A DNA stretch of 64,000 nucleotides from Polytrichum commune (Eukaryota; Streptophyta; Polytrichopsida; Polytrichales; Polytrichaceae), in the NCBI GenBank assembly GCA_950295325.1, contig OX485805.1, positions 8,556,501 through 8,620,500 on the forward strand, in the 5' to 3' direction. Positions 34,359 to 46,128 of this stretch are shown piece after piece. The notes beneath the pieces were generated by a model, which saw only the letters and a list, made by a program, of their open reading frames with translations, was not told the DNA's origin and did no database searches. Numbering within the stretch: position 1 is the stretch's first letter; every line of letters starts with the position of its first letter. Position numbers and translations under genes: made by a program.

Positions 34359-36279
34359 TCAGTGTCGTCTTCTAGGAGTTTTGCATATATCAGAGAATTC
34401 GGGCCTTTCGGCAGGATTTGGATTCCAACGCCTGTTTATCAACTCTACCAAGTCCTGACTAGTGTGTATTGGCAGCTTAGGCCTATCGCCATGGATCAAT
34501 ACTATGTCATAGTGACTATTGGGATACTCATCAAATGGAACTCCACCTGACAGTATCTCATATATCATAGCATACCAAAAGAATACACATCACTTTTGTT
34601 GGTGTATATGCGAGGCACAGACTTCGCATCACGGCGTGTTAAAGCCTCCAGGATCTCAGGTGTCCTCCAAAACCCTGCGCCGATAACATTTTCACCTATT
34701 TCGATGTCAGTTATCCTCACAACTATATGGCCTTCCCTATCTTCAGACACTAGAATATTAACTGCCTTGAGGTCTCCGTGGCGAATACCCTTCCTATGCA
34801 TGTGCGCTATTCCTTCTGCAATTTGCTTCATGAGATCCCTTGCAGTTGAGTCAACAAAACATTTTTCATTATTAATTTTTCTGGCCCGATCGTCTATCAT
34901 CTGACGGAGATCACGAGGCATAAGCTCCAAGACCACGACCAGTCCGTTATCAATCAAGGAAATACCCACAAAATGACACATTGACTATGTTTTGGTGCTG
35001 GAGCCTTCCGAGGCGCTCAACGTACTTAGCATATTTACGATCTTTCATAGCACTTGATTGCAACCTGATAACCTAGCCAAGATCCTTTGTAAACGACGAC
35101 AAATTCGCCCCTTTCAGCAATCCTCTCCAATATAGAACTTATCGTAGAGGGGTTGATATACAAGTCTTTAGGAATATCCCCATCGGCGTCAAAATACAAG
35201 TCTCCAAGCATATCGCCAATAGCTTGAAAAAACTCCGTATCTTGAGCTTGAGCTGCAGCTTAACCCAATGTCCGTCCAATATCTGCGAATGACTCGGGCT
35301 TACTTGCGCCCAAAATCTCCTGGAGCGGTCCAACACCTCACAAATTATCTTAAAATCAGGCCGAGCATCTGGATTTGTATCCCAACATTTCCTGATGAGT
35401 TTTGAAAATTCTTCCGGGAGATCTCCTGGTAGGAGCGGTCTCACACCCTTCAGTATGTGCGTCTGTAAATCTCGTCTTGGAAATACCTTTTCAAACGGTT
35501 CTTCACCAGTGAGAATGGCAGAACACATCACTTCAAAACTGTATACGTCTGCCTTGTCTAACTGTGTTACAGACTCGTTGCGGACCTCTGGTACCATGTA
35601 CTGGGTTGTACCTGCCCTCGTGGGTTCCGAAGATTGGGGATCAAGAACCATGAGTCGCGAACAACCAAAATCTGAAATCTTGATTTCCACTTGACTATCG
35701 TGAGAAAGCTTCACCATCATATTATCAGGCTTTATATCTCTGTGTGATGTAGCCACGTTCATGCAGGTAGTGCATCCCCCTTGCAATCTGAGTAGTGATG
35801 TCTATGGCTTCCTCAATCATGAATGGCACACCCTTGCGATGAGCTTCTTTCTTCCGTGTAGAAATCAATCCTTTTAAATCACTATCCATCAAATCCATGA
35901 TCATAGAGCTTCTCAGGTTGCAATTTCTATCTTGGTTAGAGTAGCTACTTCTCGAACTGTTGACCTCGCGGTGTTCGAGAGAGAAACCTAGAAGTCTCAA
36001 AACATTAGGATGTCAGTCTCACCATATAGAACCTGCTTCTCGAGCCATTAGATGCATCTTGCAAGTCGATAAGTTGAATTTCTTCACAGCCACTTTGCGC
36101 TCTCACCACGTGGCCTCGTGTACGGGTCCATATTGGCCATTTCCAATCTTCTTTCCTTCTTGTATGATTGACGTGTCCACATTCAGATGAGTCGGCAAAG
36201 AGTCTCCGCAGTCAATAACAACTTCTCTTTGCTCAAAGGTCTCTGTGACCTCTACAACACTTTCCCTAAGGTTTTCCAT
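34359..36279 (-). pseudogene. tandem dual protein kinase gene, decayed
   Basis: Read right to left, two kinase domains follow each other. Kinase 1 (about 36190-35340) has the glycine loop KIGNGQYGPV, the lysine motif VAVKKF, SHRDIKPDN, SDFGCSRL, QYMVPEV and CWDTNPDARPDF. Kinase 2 (about 35140-34359) has VVVYKGSWLGYQVAIKCYE, then HGDLKAVNIL and TDIEIG where HRD and DFG are expected, then GFWRTPEIL and NPNPAERPEF. The second domain therefore looks like a pseudokinase. Breaks: in-frame TGA codons near 36104 and two near 36020, and frame changes near 35745, 35265, 35040, 34983 and 34566. The conserved motifs and protein-level order are retained, which suggests recent decay, or indel errors in the assembly. 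Upstream - strand sequence to about 36950 may contain a lost N-terminal region. Families with two linked kinase domains are known in bryophytes and lycophytes; the specific family is not identified. Confidence 0.85.
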
Positions 36280-37649
36280 ATCCCACAGCTAAAAAAGTCC
36301 AAGTTGCAACGTCAAGGCTCTCAAGGAATTATTTCTTCGATTGCTCCAAGCATACGATGTGCCTGTCTACTTGAGTCAAGTCTTGCTTACTCAGAACGCC
36401 GACATCCCCTGTCGAAATGCATATAGTGAGAGAATCGAAATCAATCAAGCAATTAAAAGTGGTTGAAGTTGAAATGTGGAGCAAATGAATGAATGATTGG
36501 CAGGTCCACATTAAACTGTTCCACAACGTTATCCGTCTCTGAAAGCTAGCGAGAATCTAGAGAGGACCACGAGGAAATTACATGCAAGACATATCTACTC
36601 CTGCTGAGCTTCTTGAGTCCACCATCGGTCACTAAATCGATAAAAAGAGGGCCACATCTGAGTGCCCAACAGAATCTCCATCATAATTTTCACCAACTAG
36701 CACGTTTTATTTCGCCAGCGATCTTCTCTGGTCTCGCAATGGCGCTATAGACAGTGGTGCTGATCAAGTACTAAACTCGTCTCGAACAGGCCGACGTTGA
36801 CCAACAAAATCACGACGAACCTGGCACACTCGTGATGAACTACTTCGCCAACATCTTGCTTAGCAGCTTCTTGTCCCCCTCGAAAGAGCAAAACTCCCAC
36901 GCAAGATATTCTTCGGGCCCAAATGGAAGCCTCCAACAATCTCATGCATCAAGAAGCCTGCGTGAAGGACTTCTAGATTTTTTTCGTTTTGTTGTTATGT
37001 GCCCATTATCTAGCCGAATGTGCAGATATTTGAATGCCGTAATGGCGGAATGCCCTCGTCGCCAAAAATGTGGTCTTACCATCCAACATAATATCTTCCA
37101 TACATCTTTTTAAACAAAAATTTTGAATTTCTTTTACGCAGCGGAATGCCCTTCAACGAGTGCATTCCAGGATTTTCAGGCACTACCCACAGGCTCCTGC
37201 CCTCAGCTAATACCTCAATTTCCGGAATGCACTCCTCTCAAGGCATTCCCCCATACAAATCGCAATCCTCAAGCTAGAAGTTACTCAAAGCTCCACAACC
37301 TCTGCTTCGATGCTCATGACTCCTCAAGCTCTTCACACTTTGCGTGGCCACTACGCGTTATGTGCAACATCTAATTAAGAACTTTGCAAACAATCTGTTG
37401 GACCATATGACAATTTCTGAATGAAAGGAAAGGAAAGGACGTTGATTTTAGAGGCCAAGCAGCCAAAACGCTTGTGGGACAAAAATTCATAAGGACGGTG
37501 TCAAATCGTCTAATTCTTTAGAGTGGTAGAGTGTTGTAGGGGTCCACCCGCACTTCTTGGTTAAGGCTTCGGTTCGAGTAACTAACCACTCAAACTAGTT
37601 GCATTGGACCTGCACCGCATGGTGAAGAAAATTGGCTAGCATATGAGGT
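36280..37649. other. gene-free block upstream of the kinase pseudogene
   Basis: Two - strand open frames (36526-36329 and 36945-36745) could be remnants of the kinase gene's N-terminal region, since the first abuts it and ends in the DRHIVCLEQ region. The evidence is weak. Near 37521-37580 a TGGTAGAG motif and GGTTCGAGTAA lie about 40 bases apart, resembling degenerate Pol III A and B boxes. Confidence 0.35.
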
Positions 37650-38240
37650 AGCGAACCTCTATGAGAGCTAATTAATCACATGCCCAAATCACCTACTTAT
37701 ATTTTAGGTTGAAATAAAAACTAATAAACTAGAATTTAGGTAACTTTTTGGACCTTGCTTTTGTGAAGAAATCTGAACTCATCCACACCCATAATGCTAA
37801 CTAATTTTCTGCTTATGACGAGCCCAATTTTTTTTCCCCTTGAATGTCCACTAAGTTTCATTTTCCCCATCTCTTCTTTGTTCCACTACAAGGTGGACCG
37901 CACAATATCTTACATCATCCTAAATTTGGAAAATTTTAGAATAATTTTTATTGAGACATAGTGTTAACAATGAAACAATGTTTAGTGATAAAATAATAGT
38001 GTATTATAATTTCAATGTTCTAAATTAGACAAATCGTAATAGTTAGTCATGATTATAGCATTCATTTTGTTTTAATTATATTGAATCACGATTGGTGGGG
38101 GCCACAAAATCATAATGTATCCTAATTACTATCATGTTCAAAATTTGGGCAAGTTGAATAAACATTGATTGGTCAACCTTAATTCCTCTCTTGAATTGGC
38201 CAACCTTTGGTTGGTTGTAATCAGGATGTACAGGTTGCAA
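37650..38240 (+). repeat. family H dispersed repeat, copy 1
   Basis: About 590 bp matching 55125-55680 in the opposite orientation. Shared landmarks are GAGAGCTAATTAATCACATG, CAAGGTGGACCGCA, ATTATAATTTCAATG and GGTCAACCTTAATTCCTCTC. No coding capacity is visible. Ends and superfamily are undetermined. Confidence 0.7.
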
Positions 38241-40261
38241 ATTGAGAGACCAAAAAAATTCCAAAATTCTCAACCAATTACTCCTAGTTAGAATTTCACT
38301 ATTCCCATGGGCCGCTTCCTGCATTCCAAACATTGAAAGTAATGACACGCGATTTGCTTGGCATGTGCCAGCCCGCACGTGGGGCCCGATGTAGGTGGAC
38401 AACAAGGATGCTAACGACATTGTTCAATTAGTTCCAAAAATTTGATGTAGTGCAATATGATGTTGGTAGCAGGTGCATTGGAAAGGGATCATGGATTTGG
38501 AGGCCATATGTGAGAATAATGCTCAAAAAATTATTGGCCCCACATTGCATCGGCCTACAGATGAGTAATATTATGTTTGCACTCGTTGGGCATAACATTA
38601 CTTAGCACATACTGTTTGTTCAAGGGGGCCTCAGAATATAACTATCAAATGCTGAGAAATCCAAGTCTCTTGCTCAACTTCTCGAGCATCCAAATCTAAT
38701 ATTCCGAGGGCTCATTGAACAAACATTAGATGATGAGTAATGTTATGGGCCGAAATCTATTCAATTGATCTGAGCTTAATTGTGGCATTCAATACAATTT
38801 TTCTTGGTCATAAGCATCTAGTGAGCTGCACAATTCAAAACTATTTTCTTGAATATCATGGGAAGCTTCACACGTTTGTGTGTTAAGGGTATAATTTGGA
38901 GTTTATTGACTTTCTTGTGTCAAGGCTAGGTTGAGAGGTAGGCTAAATGTTCGAGCAACTTTGCATAAGATTTGATAGAGGCTTAAATCTGTTGAATCCC
39001 AATCTCATCTTTATTACATTGAATTGTTGGTATGGAGGTCAACACCAACCCTGTGCATGATTTGAACGAGGCATGGAGTTAAGGGTTGTTATATCACAAG
39101 GTTTACAAATAAGAATAGACACTAGAAAGACATTTGTTATGATGAGATTGAACTATGTGCTCAAAACATGGATAATAGTTTCGATTTACAAGTTCATAAA
39201 ATTGGGAGGACCTATTTGATCACTTAAAAGAAACGGAGAGTTTTCATTTCAACCTCCCTTTATTTTTGTATCTCAACTCAACTCAGATATCCGAAACTTG
39301 AGATGACAATCTTCATATGACAATCTTCATGATTCACAAGACTAGTGCTCACGAAATGAGAGATCGTTTTCAAATCAATCCAACAACCCAAATAGTATAT
39401 AGAGTTGGAATTTTCTCACAACAGCGCCACATACCTTACGACATATTGTTTCCAAATGCTTCAGCACCTCGGGAACACCTCTCAAAAACAGACTCTTAGA
39501 GTTATACCTTCATGCCCACTATTCACATCGATTGAGCCATACCCACGCCCTACGGATCTAATACTCATGTCGTGTTCATCTCGTCAATCATCACAAAGCT
39601 CCCCACCGAAAAGCGGTAATAGCCCTTAGGTGAAACAGCTCTTGATTTACAGTTGCTTCCTCAGAAAGCCAACATTTCTATCTAACAGCAGCTCAAAAAT
39701 GCCAAAGAAATTCTCGCATTTCATATCCCCTGCATTGAGGCACATGCATTTGTATAGAGGCAACCCAACGTGGTTGGTACTGAAATTAGCCCAAAAGTAG
39801 ACTCGATAGCCCAACCTGATTCAGGAGAATGCCTTGAGCAAGTTTTGACATCTACTCGTTTCGAATCACAAGTATGAACGTCGTCCTTCCTCATCATTGG
39901 CCCATAGGATTGTAAGATTCATGACATGCGATTCTATCATGTAAGTGTCGATTTCCAAGACTTGCAACTGGAACACCAACTGGGCACCAGCTGTGTCTAA
40001 GGGGTTGGAATTAGTGAATTAGCAAATTTCGTTTTGCAGCCTCAATACCGTAGAAAGAGATTAGACTTGATTCAATCACCAAATAGAGAGGTTTTAGCCT
40101 GGTGAGGAGGACGAGATCCATTGAAAATCATGCCAGTATCATTATCATTTATCTCGGGGGCGGACGTTAAGACGACTCCTAATATTGCTCCGCCGCCTGT
40201 TCGTTCGAGTCAGCCTGCCCTCGGCACTATCTCTGGGCAACATCGGATGGGTGGAGCATTT
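38241..40261. other. gene-free block
   Basis: Two kilobases with only short, unrecognised open frames and no supported repeat. A 114-residue - strand frame at 38076-38420 crosses the end of family H and is not supported. Confidence 0.45.
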
Positions 40262-40520
40262 TTGAAAAATACTCCGGGCAAGCTGTTCCCTCCAATGATC
40301 GGGGAGAACCGGCAGTTAGTTACAGATGAACCGGTTGAGGTTGAGAAATAACCGGTTGAAGTTCAAGACTGCAGGAAAATTACCGATCATTTTAGAGGAA
40401 TTTATAGAATATACCCCAATTCAATAAAGGAAAACCGGAGGATGTCAACATGTAACCGGTTGGACTTGCAAACACTAGGATCTCAACCGATTTTGCCCCA
40501 AAAATCTCCCCGATCACTGA
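40262..40520 (-). repeat. family F dispersed repeat, copy 3
   Basis: The best-preserved copy. It carries CGGGGAGAACCGGCAG at one end and ATCTCCCCGATCACTG at the other, with several AACCGGTT motifs between. The orientation is opposite to copies 1 and 2. Confidence 0.65.
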
Positions 40521-41654
40521 TTCCCTCCCTCGCCCATCTCCTCCACCCTTGCCACTTCTCTTCCCTCGTCCTCCAAGTTTTGAGAACATGGATTGCTTTT
40601 TCTCTCGACACATGGTTCTCCGTTTCACTTGTATGAATCCACCAGAGGATGATTTCCAAGTTGTTACTACTACAGAATATCTACAGTAGAGGAAAGTGGA
40701 AACAAAATTGTCCGAATTATCAGACATTGTTCCATGGTCAGAGTAGTTCATCCCCAAAGCTTTTAACGAATGCTAACTCACATCCGGCCCATTCCCGCAT
40801 TGCCACTTACCGAATGGTGTACCTGCTTGCTTGCAGTACTTAAATTAAAGAAATACAAATAACAGCCTATAATCACAATGAATTAGTATGGCTAGGGTTA
40901 GAGCTCATGCCAAACTGCTTGGGCTCACCTATGTTCGGGGAAAACCGACGGCTAGTTCATTATCAGCCGATGGATTTTCCCTCATGCCGGTCCAAATTTC
41001 CAACCATCATATGGCAATCCGACTGTAATTTCAATCCTCCGGTAATTAGCCGATGGAACAGATAATGTCCCGGAAATGTAGCCGATTCTTCTTGTGAGTT
41101 ACTAGATTTCAGCCGGAAGCATCCAGAGCGCTATTTGTCTGGGGCATCTGATGATGTACTTGAGGAAGTACCCTAAACCTTAAACTTTTTGAATTATGCA
41201 ACCTTTCCATGACCAAATCCAATTGCTTCTATGAAGAATTGGGGGACCCTTGGCCTTCAAGTGGTGAAGGCATTGCTAGGTTCAATTCTTGCCAAGGATA
41301 TTAACTCTTCAAATTTAAAGTTTTGAACATGCCTTTCTTTTCATTTATTCAAGATTTTGTACTAAGAAATGATTTCTAATAACTTTTCATACATTTTTTA
41401 AACAATTAGTGCCGATATGAATTCCATTTAATCGGATATTGGCCAATGAAAATATGAAAATATAGGCAATTGACCGATTGATTTTACAAAAGACCAGCTC
41501 TTGCCGATGTAAATTGGAAAAAATCCGACCCTTTGTAGCAACTACCGGCAATTAGCCACTAAGGCTCCAAAAACTTCCCGAACTCTCGGGCTCACCCCAA
41601 CTAGTTGTGACCCATCATGGGTTTAGGGAGAAGGGGGAGGGGGTGTCACAATTG
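40521..41654. other. gene-free block
   Basis: Contains GCCGATGG and CCGGTAATTAGCCG motifs, perhaps a diverged relative of family F. Around 41238-41285 a sequence resembles tRNA A and B boxes but does not fold convincingly. No gene was supported. Confidence 0.4.
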
Positions 41655-42270
41655 GGGCCCGTGATCTAATGCCCACCGGTTTGTATAAAATAAATTCCAA
41701 TTCTGACCGAAAATTGTTGCATGCCCCGTCCAACTTGAAAAAACAATTGCCCTTGCAGTTTTGAAGGCCGCTTGTCCGCAAATTTCATATTGAGTGCACT
41801 CCACCTTCAAGGTCCAAAATCGAATATATATGTTCACTTCCCCTTAGTAAATAAGCAATTGATTGGGATTTCATTCCCAAAGTGAAAGTTGTCAATAATT
41901 TAACATGTATTTAACTTGGAAGTCCAAAAGATTACAAAATCCTCATTAGCATTGAGGTTATAAATCATGTGACTTACCATTTGAAAGGGTCTTTTGTCAT
42001 ATTAAAATGAAACTTATATTAGTGTGCTATTTTTAGTCTGTTTATTTTACAATATTTCAGTTAATGCCTTCAACTTTCACAAGTATTCATACACATTTAG
42101 ACTAATTAAGCATGATTAAATGTAATTAGGTTCATGTATTGAACCTAATTAATCCTAATTAAGCCTAATTAAATTAAAGTTCATGCTTACCAAAGGAATT
42201 AATTAATTACCAAAATATTATGCCTAATTACTTTGGTAATCATAATTTCTGATTTAATTAAGATTAATTA
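41655..42270 (+). repeat. family E dispersed repeat, copy 3
   Basis: The longest copy. It starts about GCCCACCGGTTTGTATAA, continues through TTCATATTGAGTGCACTCC and CTCATTAGCATTGAGG, and ends in an AATTAA-rich tract. It lacks the foldback arms that surround copy 1. Confidence 0.7.
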
Positions 42271-44404
42271 GTGTAATAGGATGTTGCTTCTCTTTGTGAA
42301 AATTACAAAATGTCAAAGTCAATATCTAGAAGGATTAGAAGCGAACTAGAATCAACTGCTCCAATGCTAGTGGCCCTCCATACACAACCTGTACAGACTT
42401 ACCTTGGACGAAGTCTCAATCGAATCAACGAAATGGCGTGTCAAATTGGGCTCCTTATGATCCCAAGAGCATCAGACGATCAAGCTCGGATGTGGCACTC
42501 TGGAGTACGTAATCCAGAAGACACCACAAGTTGTTGCAGTCAGAAAACATGACTTTGTTATAATAACAATTCCCTCGGGTATATGGTCAGTGACATGATT
42601 CACAGAGCAAGAAATTAAGTTTAAGTTTTCGGATAGTCAGTAGAACAGAGTCAAGGAGACAAATATGTCGGCCAACATCGAGAATTCAACAATTCAGGAC
42701 GGTACCTTCAGAAATGGGGCCCGGTTTCTGAATTGTTTAATTTCGAACCGCGTTGTTCATAAATTCCAGCAGAGAGTCCGGCAGCTTGCAGCAGCAGAGA
42801 TGTCGTGCATCTTCTGTTTCCTCGCATAACTTGGTCATTCAACTACACTGGAGTTCCGAATTCCCATAGTTATTAGTGAATCTTGTTCTTCAAGCTATGA
42901 GGTTTTCCCACCATCCCTGCTCCTCGTGTGTCTTGCAGGACAAAAGTAAAGAGACAAAACCTTTCATTTTTGTGCTAGGGCCCAAGTCTGCAAGGCTGCG
43001 GCATCATCAATAAGAAAACCTTCGGCTTGAAATTTCCTCTGTAGGAGATTTTCTGCACTAGTAACAACATTCAGATCATTCGTTGGCGGATTCATACATG
43101 TGGAACGGAGCAATATAAAATTTGCTAAGAGATCAGTAAGTGAGGCTAATAAGTTAAAAGCCCTGGGAGATTAATCCATGTTCTTGAACGAACTTCTTTA
43201 TTGCAGTTTGTGTAAGTAGAAGCCAAGCACCGTGGAAAGACTAAACCTACTAATTAAATTACTTGACACCCAGCTCATCCGTGGAACCACTGATGAGCTG
43301 AATCTTGGAATACACACAAGTTGGTTACGCTTTTTATAACGCTCTGGAGGAACGCTGTATTTACGTTGATGCTCATGCGTAAAGCATCGGCGACATGTGA
43401 TATACCAAACTTGGATTCTGAGACTTGAAGTGCGTCCCCATGTGCTTGTCTGAGGTTTATGATAAGGTGCAAGATAAATTATTCCAAAAACTCTTTTCAT
43501 CAATAGTGTCGTCATCAAAGCTAAAGCTGAATATATCATACACATCCACACAGCACCACATGTCACCACACGTCTCCATGTGTCAGTAAGTGGAATTGAG
43601 TTTATCCCAGCAACTTGGAATCACAAATGGGAACTCACATATTCAAAAGGTCATACTTATGATCCTATTTATTCTAGAGAAGATGGAAAAACTCTCATAC
43701 TCAAAAGGACAGCTGATAAAATTTGCAAAGGACAAGATACTTGCCAATACATGTTAGACATCTACTATACATTTGGAAATTACAGAATGGTGAGGATTCA
43801 TGGGCGTTGACACAATCTCTACCATTGTTCCAAAGTTTCAAAACAGCGGACAGGGCTCATGGAGGTTGACACGATCGCTAGCGTCGTTCCAAAGTTTCAA
43901 AATAGCCGACCGTCAATGACGACATGTTGAACGCACAGTCTAAATACCGACCGTCAATCGTGAATTGGTACTCCATTGTATTGGAGATAGATGTAAAAAA
44001 ATTGTTGCTTCTACTAACTGATTTCGCAAAAACTGATTTCGGAGCTGATTTCGGAGCTGAAGTCGGTACTGAGATATACTCAGATCCTGATCAAGCGGGG
44101 AAATTAAATCAAAATGGATCACGGAGACTTCTAGTGTGAACCTTCTGGAAAGACTATTCGAGTAGGGTTATAGACACGTGGCAAAAGAGTCCTACGTGGC
44201 AAATTCAAGTGCCGTAGACTACATGTAACTTCAAAAATGCATAGGTGGAGGTAATCTACCCTTGCTAATGTTGAAATCCTATGTGGCATGCATACCAATT
44301 ATATGTAAACTTCCCTATGTATAAGGGGGAGGTTAACCCTTCCCCTACGCACTTTTAAAGGAAGGGGTCCAAGACAAGATAAGGATCAAGGTCCACAACC
44401 CTCA
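42271..44404. other. gene-free block with a ~60-bp tandem duplication
   Basis: At 43796-43855 and 43857-43912 the phrases GTTGACAC, GTTCCAAAGTTTCAAAA and AGC(C/G)GAC repeat in tandem. Open frames at 42310-42552 and 43580-43810 (+) have no recognisable domain and no supporting features, so they are not called. Confidence 0.45.
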
Positions 44405-44600
44405 GGCAACCCCAAAAATAGATTTCAAACTCTACCGAAAATTGTTACCCGTCCTGCCCAACTTTTGTCTAAAATTTTAAAAAAACATGTCCTTGTCATT
44501 TTGAAAGTTGTCTTGTCCACAAAACTCATATTGAGTGCACCTCACTTTCAAAGTCCAAAATCCAATATATATCTTCGGTTCCACTTAATAAACATATATT
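44405..44600 (+). repeat. family E dispersed repeat, copy 4 (5' part only)
   Basis: Matches the 5' part of copy 3: CCGAAAATTGTTACCCGTCC, TGTCCACAAAACTCATATTG and AAATCCAATATATAT, then it diverges. Confidence 0.65.
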
Positions 44601-45051
44601 TTTATTTACAAAATAATTGTAAACATATATTACTTATATTCTAAGTCAGATGAGACGAGCAACAATTTATGGTCAGGTTTGAAATTCAGTTTCAAGGGTT
44701 GCCAGAAGAATGTGGGTTGCAAGCCCTAACTCTTACCATGTCTTCAACCCCTCCCCTTCAAAGTTCATGGGCGAAGGGTTAACGTCCCCCGTGTATTAGC
44801 ATATTAAACTAATTTAGTGTAACTTTGAAGTTAGGAGTAATAATATTGATAATTATTAGGCTTTCTCAGCAGGTCAGCAAGTTGAAGCCATGGTCACAGA
44901 GAGACTTGTGTAGATTATGGAGTGTTTCCATATAAGACTTAAGTGTTGTTGACATCTAAAGCACTTAATCCTCCTCAGTTTTTCATTGCACATTTGATTT
45001 GCTTTTTGGCAGCATTTCCATAGATAAGTAAACCTCTCACGAACTCATGGA
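44601..45051. other. gene-free spacer
   Basis: No gene or clear element. One ATTTAGTGTAAC motif occurs near 44815. Confidence 0.45.
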
Positions 45052-45265
45052 GAGAGAGAATTATCATCTATGAGCGTATCTCTCATTCATCCAACATAAA
45101 AGCTTTGAAACAGCATTTAGTTGATTTGACACCGAAATTAGTTTAATATTTCCTAAATTAGTCTACTCGGGGTCATTTGAGATGAATCAGCAACAAACCT
45201 ACAAGGGGTCAAGTGTTAATATTGAGGGGATGAAAGGTATGCTCATATACAATAATTCCTTCCCT
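45052..45265 (-). mobile_element. family G MITE, copy 2
   Basis: About 214 bp, inverted relative to 25570-25802. Ends are GAGAATTATCATCTATGAGC and, on the other strand, GGAATTATTGTATATGAGCA. It shares the GGGTCATTTGAGATGAAT segment in the interior. Confidence 0.7.
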
Positions 45266-45505
45266 CCCAAACTTATGAGGGTGATATTATTGTGACTGAT
45301 TTCATATTTTTGTGATACCCGTAGGGTTACATGTATGAGTATTTGATGGTAATGTGTTTCTTGATACTAGTTGGGTTTGTGTACCATGCAAAAGGTTTCA
45401 TACCAAGTAGAAATCACAAACCTTATCTTAATGTAGATAATAAACTGGGTATACGAGGCTTCTCTCACTTTGACATACCCACCAATTATCAATATTTGAC
45501 TAGTA

Positions 45506-46126
45506 CTCCTTCCGTCCCAAAATGTTTGTCCATGTTCTTAACTTTGGTGAGAATAAGGGCCCATGACCATTGACTGAGTAGTTGTAAGTATGACTCTTAG
45601 AATAGAAAACAACATCTACAATAACCTCCCGCTTAAGTACGCACCCGTTTAAGTACGCATCCCGGTTAAGTACGCATTTTTTGGCAAAAAAATTAGGGTT
45701 CAAGATTTCTTAGTTGAACATGTCGTGAATCGTCATTTGGTGGAAGTTTTGAAGTTTTTTGCGTTTGGCTTTGAGGTCCACCGCTTGCGATTTGGGAAAC
45801 CCTAAATCTTGAAGTACGCACCTACCAGCTAAGTACGCACAAACTGCACATGTTCAAGTTGCGTACTTAAGCAGGAGGTTACTGTACTCCAAAGGGCCCC
45901 TGATCATTGACTAAGTAGTTGTAAGTATGATTCTTAGAATAAAAAACAACAACTCCTCCAAAACGCCCCTGGAAGTTGCAGTGTCAAAAGACTTCTTGAT
46001 ATAGAAAGTTTGGTGCTAAAGTATTTGACTTTGAGTCTCAAATTTCTAGCCGGGCAAATAAACTGGATAATCATTTTGGGACAAAAAAATCTCGGAGGTA
46101 GGACAATCATTTTGGAACGGAAGGAG
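45506..46126. mobile_element. Stowaway-like MITE (Tc1/mariner), interrupted
   Basis: The left end is CTCCTTCCGTCCCAAAATGT after TA (45504-45505). The right end reads CTCCTTCCGTTCCAAAATGA on the other strand before TA (46127-46128). Total length is 621 bp, of which 266 bp is a nested pogo-like MITE, leaving about 355 bp of host element. Family resemblance rests on the CTCCNTCCGTCCCAAAAT terminus and TA target that are standard for plant Stowaway elements. Confidence 0.88.
45619..45884. mobile_element. pogo-like MITE nested in the Stowaway-like element
   Basis: A 266-bp element between TA at 45617-45618 and 45885-45886. Inverted ends are CAATAACCTCCCGCTTAAGT and, on the other strand, CAGTAACCTCCTGCTTAAGT, continuing into ACGCA. 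Several extra copies of TTAAGTACGCA lie next to both ends. Pogo-type elements start CAGT with TA targets, so it is placed there. The sequence differs from the 22262-23316 element, so this is a separate family. Confidence 0.85.
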
Positions 46127-46128
46127 TA

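Noticed and set aside
35990-36110. In-frame TGA codons in the kinase gene as recoding (selenocysteine or alternative code)
   Set aside because: The same gene also has several frame changes, and the other two genes use TAA and TGA as normal stops, so decay or assembly error is simpler.
37515-37585. tRNA gene
   Set aside because: Only weak A- and B-box resemblance; the B box is broken (GGTTCGAGTAA) and stems do not pair.
41230-41290. tRNA gene or SINE head
   Set aside because: TGGCCTTCAAGTGG and GGTTCAATTCTTG resemble A and B boxes, but no cloverleaf with a paired acceptor stem could be drawn.
42310-43810. Short open frames at 42310-42552 and 43580-43810 as exons of one gene
   Set aside because: No recognisable domain, no matching splice signals I could defend, and a tandem duplication begins at the end of the second.
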